NCBI RefSeq assembly: GCF_024347455.1
Contig: NZ_AP025483.1
Coordinates: 2,046,001-2,110,000 of the forward strand
Length of the DNA stretch: 64,000 nucleotides
Source: Vibrio echinoideorum
Lineage (GTDB): Bacteria; Pseudomonadota; Gammaproteobacteria; Enterobacterales; Vibrionaceae
Direction: 5' to 3'
The first letter of the stretch is position 1. Every line of letters begins with the position of its first letter. This document shows, one piece after another, positions 63,514-64,000 of this stretch. The position numbers and the translations under genes are program-made. A model generated the notes under the pieces. That model was not told the DNA's origin. It searched no databases and saw nothing but the letters and a program-made list of their open reading frames with translations.

Positions 63514-63987
63514 CTAAGCACGGTTACCAATTTTAACGGTACCATTTGTAGCAAACCAAAGTGCTTCTGAACGGCGGCGACCTAGTAGAATAGGGCCATC
63601 ATCGTAGAACAAAAAGTTCTTCCAGTGTTTCTTGAAAACTGACCATTTTGTTTCTAAAACATTGTATTTTTCATAACAAAAATAAACAGTTACGTCATCT
63701 TGCCAATCAATGAAGTTTAGAATCTCTTCTGGCATTTCAGGCTCATCCGCTTCCCAATTTGCCATCCAGCTGATCTCTTCATTCCAGTTCGATGCTTTGC
63801 TTGGCCAGTCTTGCGAACTTAGCCTTTCTGCATCTGGGCTTTGAGGGCTCACGTTCTCTTTCCAAAACTGAGACGCTCTTGCCTGTGTCATTGGCTTAAT
63901 CTTTTCCAAGTCCTCAGCTGGTAGCGGCATCGACTGGTGAGTGAAAATCCATTTTCTTTGGTATTCGTCCAAAGTTGTATACGACAT
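63514..63987 (-). CDS. DUF2947-like protein
   Basis: A 157-residue soluble protein that I associate with DUF2947, with YTTLDEYQRKWIFTHQSMPLPAEDLEKIKPM at the start, SWMANWEADEPEMPEEI in the middle and FKKHWKNFLFYDDGPILLGRRRSEALWFATNGTVKIGNRA at the end. It is rich in Trp and acidic residues, with no signal peptide. ATG at 63987 has GAGG upstream and is preferred over the TTG one codon earlier. The upstream region lies outside the window. Function unknown. Confidence 0.72.
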   Translation of the reverse strand: MSYTTLDEYQRKWIFTHQSMPLPAEDLEKIKPMTQARASQFWKENVSPQSPDAERLSSQDWPSKASNWNEEISWMANWEADEPEMPEEILNFIDWQDDVTVYFCYEKYNVLETKWSVFKKHWKNFLFYDDGPILLGRRRSEALWFATNGTVKIGNRA

Positions 63988-64000
63988 CAAAATTCCTCAA

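Overview
The window looks like a chromosomal segment of a marine Vibrio, probably near the Splendidus clade. This rests on gene content and protein style (DUF3360 permease, HrpA, PheST, MipA/OmpV-like barrel, a ToxR-type membrane regulator, the DUF2760/Hsp70 cluster), moderate GC and Vibrio-like intergenic repeats. Species assignment is inference; no rRNA, tRNA or CRISPR was seen.

Layout. 1-3.6 kb: end of a MetQ-type lipoprotein, a HAD hydrolase and a secreted multidomain endonuclease I. 4.0-6.4 kb: a folK-folX-folE-folM operon fitting tetrahydromonapterin synthesis. 6.5-12.1 kb: a patatin-like phospholipase with two unknown neighbours, a DUF3360 permease and a metallo-beta-lactamase-fold lipoprotein. 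12.1-16.8 kb: accessory region where broken copies of an alpha/beta-hydrolase gene flank inserted cargo. The cargo includes an operon of a 47-residue peptide, a ferritin-like di-iron enzyme and an MFS transporter, which resembles a small RiPP or metabolite cluster. 17-21.5 kb: TauE/SafE permease, two AraC regulators and a second (class II) 2-isopropylmalate synthase. 21.6-23.4 kb: a complete IS with a long target duplication. 23.4-28.8 kb: AT-rich accessory genes (DUF1993, DUF2167) and a PHP-ATPase gene with a small overlapping partner. The PHP-ATPase is broken by two frameshifts and lies between a remnant of the pheT 3' end and the real pheT.

28.9-47.9 kb is more core-like: pheST, a hemerythrin-GGDEF protein, a TetR-controlled RND/LolA-like/outer-membrane barrel system with four matching operators, a DnaT-like gene overlapping a second gene, a small outer-membrane protein, hrpA and a MipA/OmpV-like protein. 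48-54.4 kb: PhoD-like phosphatase, TerB-like protein and an envelope cluster. The cluster has a ToxR/VtrA-like regulator with an overlapping membrane partner, two exported ferredoxin-like-fold proteins and a divergent, frameshifted cytochrome b561. 54.6-64 kb: a DEDDh exonuclease, a CHASE-GGDEF cyclase, the DUF2760-Hsp70-Hsp70 cluster and two small unknown genes.

The best candidates for undescribed biology are the peptide/ferritin-like/MFS operon, the PHP-ATPase island with its pheT-tail duplication, the ToxR-like co-component cluster, and the repeated use of one hydrolase gene as an insertion or recombination site. Functions of unrecognised genes are not claimed.
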